Shown piece after piece: positions 5,425-5,656 of a DNA stretch of 5,656 bases (position 1 is the first letter of the stretch; every line of letters begins with the position of its first letter). A program made the translations under genes and the position numbers. A model generated the notes under the pieces. The model saw only the letters and a program-made list of their open reading frames with translations, made no database searches and had not been told where the DNA came from. This stretch comes from Actinomycetota bacterium (lineage in GTDB: Bacteria > Actinomycetota > Acidimicrobiia > Acidimicrobiales > Iamiaceae), in NCBI GenBank assembly GCA_017882935.1, contig JADGOP010000182.1, forward strand, positions 1 through 5,656, read 5' to 3'.

Positions 5425-5656
5425 GTTCGCACCGTTATGGAGAGGCCGGGATCTTGCCGGTCCGTACCAACGACTCCGGGGCATCGCCGCAGGTAGGCAG
5501 GGGGGTCACCCATCCGGCTCGGACTGCGTCGTGTCGGGTCGTCGCGAGAGGTCCCGTCCGGTTCGAACGTAGCCACTTACCCGTAGCTGGCTACGTCCGC
5601 GGCTACGTCTCTCGCTGTGCAGGGGGTCACGGTCACTCCGTCTCGGCCCGGCGAGG
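5411..5656. other. Gene-free right edge with clustered short repeats
   Basis: I see no convincing coding region here. The open frames that cross it have no start with a ribosome site and no protein-like pattern, and two of them are translations through the tRNA fragment. The stretch contains a GTTCGAAC palindrome (5561-5568), the GGCTACGT repeat cluster (5567-5609) and two copies of GCAGGGGG(G)TCAC (5497-5509 and 5619-5630). It reads as the non-coding end of an integrated element rather than as normal intergenic DNA. Confidence 0.5.
5567..5609. repeat. Cluster of direct and inverted GGCTACGT repeats, possible integrase arm sites or operator
   Basis: ACGTAGCCA (5567-5575) is the exact inverse of TGGCTACGT (5588-5596). 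GGCTACGTC occurs twice in direct orientation (5589-5597 and 5601-5609), 12 bp apart start to start. GTAGC-TG-GCTAC (5583-5594) is a further nested palindrome. Three copies of an 8-base unit within 43 bp are unlikely by chance. The cluster lies about 160 bp from the tRNA fragment, a distance typical of arm-type or excisionase sites, although an operator for a gene beyond the edge is the main alternative. Confidence 0.55.

Noticed and set aside
5378..5450. Functional tRNA-Ala gene
   Set aside because: The 5' half of the anticodon stem, the D-arm and the acceptor 5' strand are absent and the T-stem lacks a base.
5262..5576. Open frames crossing the tRNA fragment on both strands (for example a peptide with CKQGVVGSIPLRST)
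   Set aside because: These peptides are the familiar artefact of translating tRNA 3' ends. They have no ribosome site and no coherent protein pattern.

Overview
The window is GC-rich (about 70%) bacterial DNA with strong third-position G/C bias. That bias, the ATGA and TGAATG gene junctions and the lipoprotein style point to a high-GC actinobacterium. Acidimicrobiia-like is my guess, but nothing in the window proves it.

Left third (1-2606, plus strand): a tight three-gene run. It starts with the tail of an unidentified gene ending in a CxxC segment, whose stop overlaps (ATGA) the start of a beta-class amino DNA methyltransferase with motifs TSPPY and DPFMGSGST. The methyltransferase stop abuts (TGAATG) the start of a 332-residue protein that I read as the probable partner restriction endonuclease. 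The methyltransferase also carries about 150 extra C-terminal residues that look like a degenerate PD-(D/E)xK nuclease domain. Together this looks like a Type II restriction-modification module with an unusual methyltransferase. It is the best candidate in the window for a poorly described system.

Middle (2607-4880): the restriction-modification genes converge on two minus-strand genes. The 90-bp gap between them holds a long, almost perfect hairpin of REP/MITE type, about 49 bp. The minus-strand genes are a metallophosphoesterase lipoprotein of the purple-acid-phosphatase type and, 48 bp after it, a ComB-family (2-phosphosulfolactate phosphatase-like) protein. Both are probably ordinary chromosomal genes.

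Right end (4881-5656): a small exported protein of 97 residues, minus strand, with a clear Shine-Dalgarno that can be buried in a hairpin. Just upstream of it lies the C-terminal half of an excisionase/AlpA-type helix-turn-helix protein, broken by an apparent one-base frameshift and lacking a start. Upstream of that lies the 3' part of a tRNA-Ala(TGC), beginning at the anticodon loop and lacking the 5' half. This is the layout expected where an integrative element recombined into a tRNA gene. The last 250 bp contain no gene but have clustered direct and inverted repeats like integrase arm sites. I infer that a mobile element or its remnant begins near 5410 and continues beyond the right edge.
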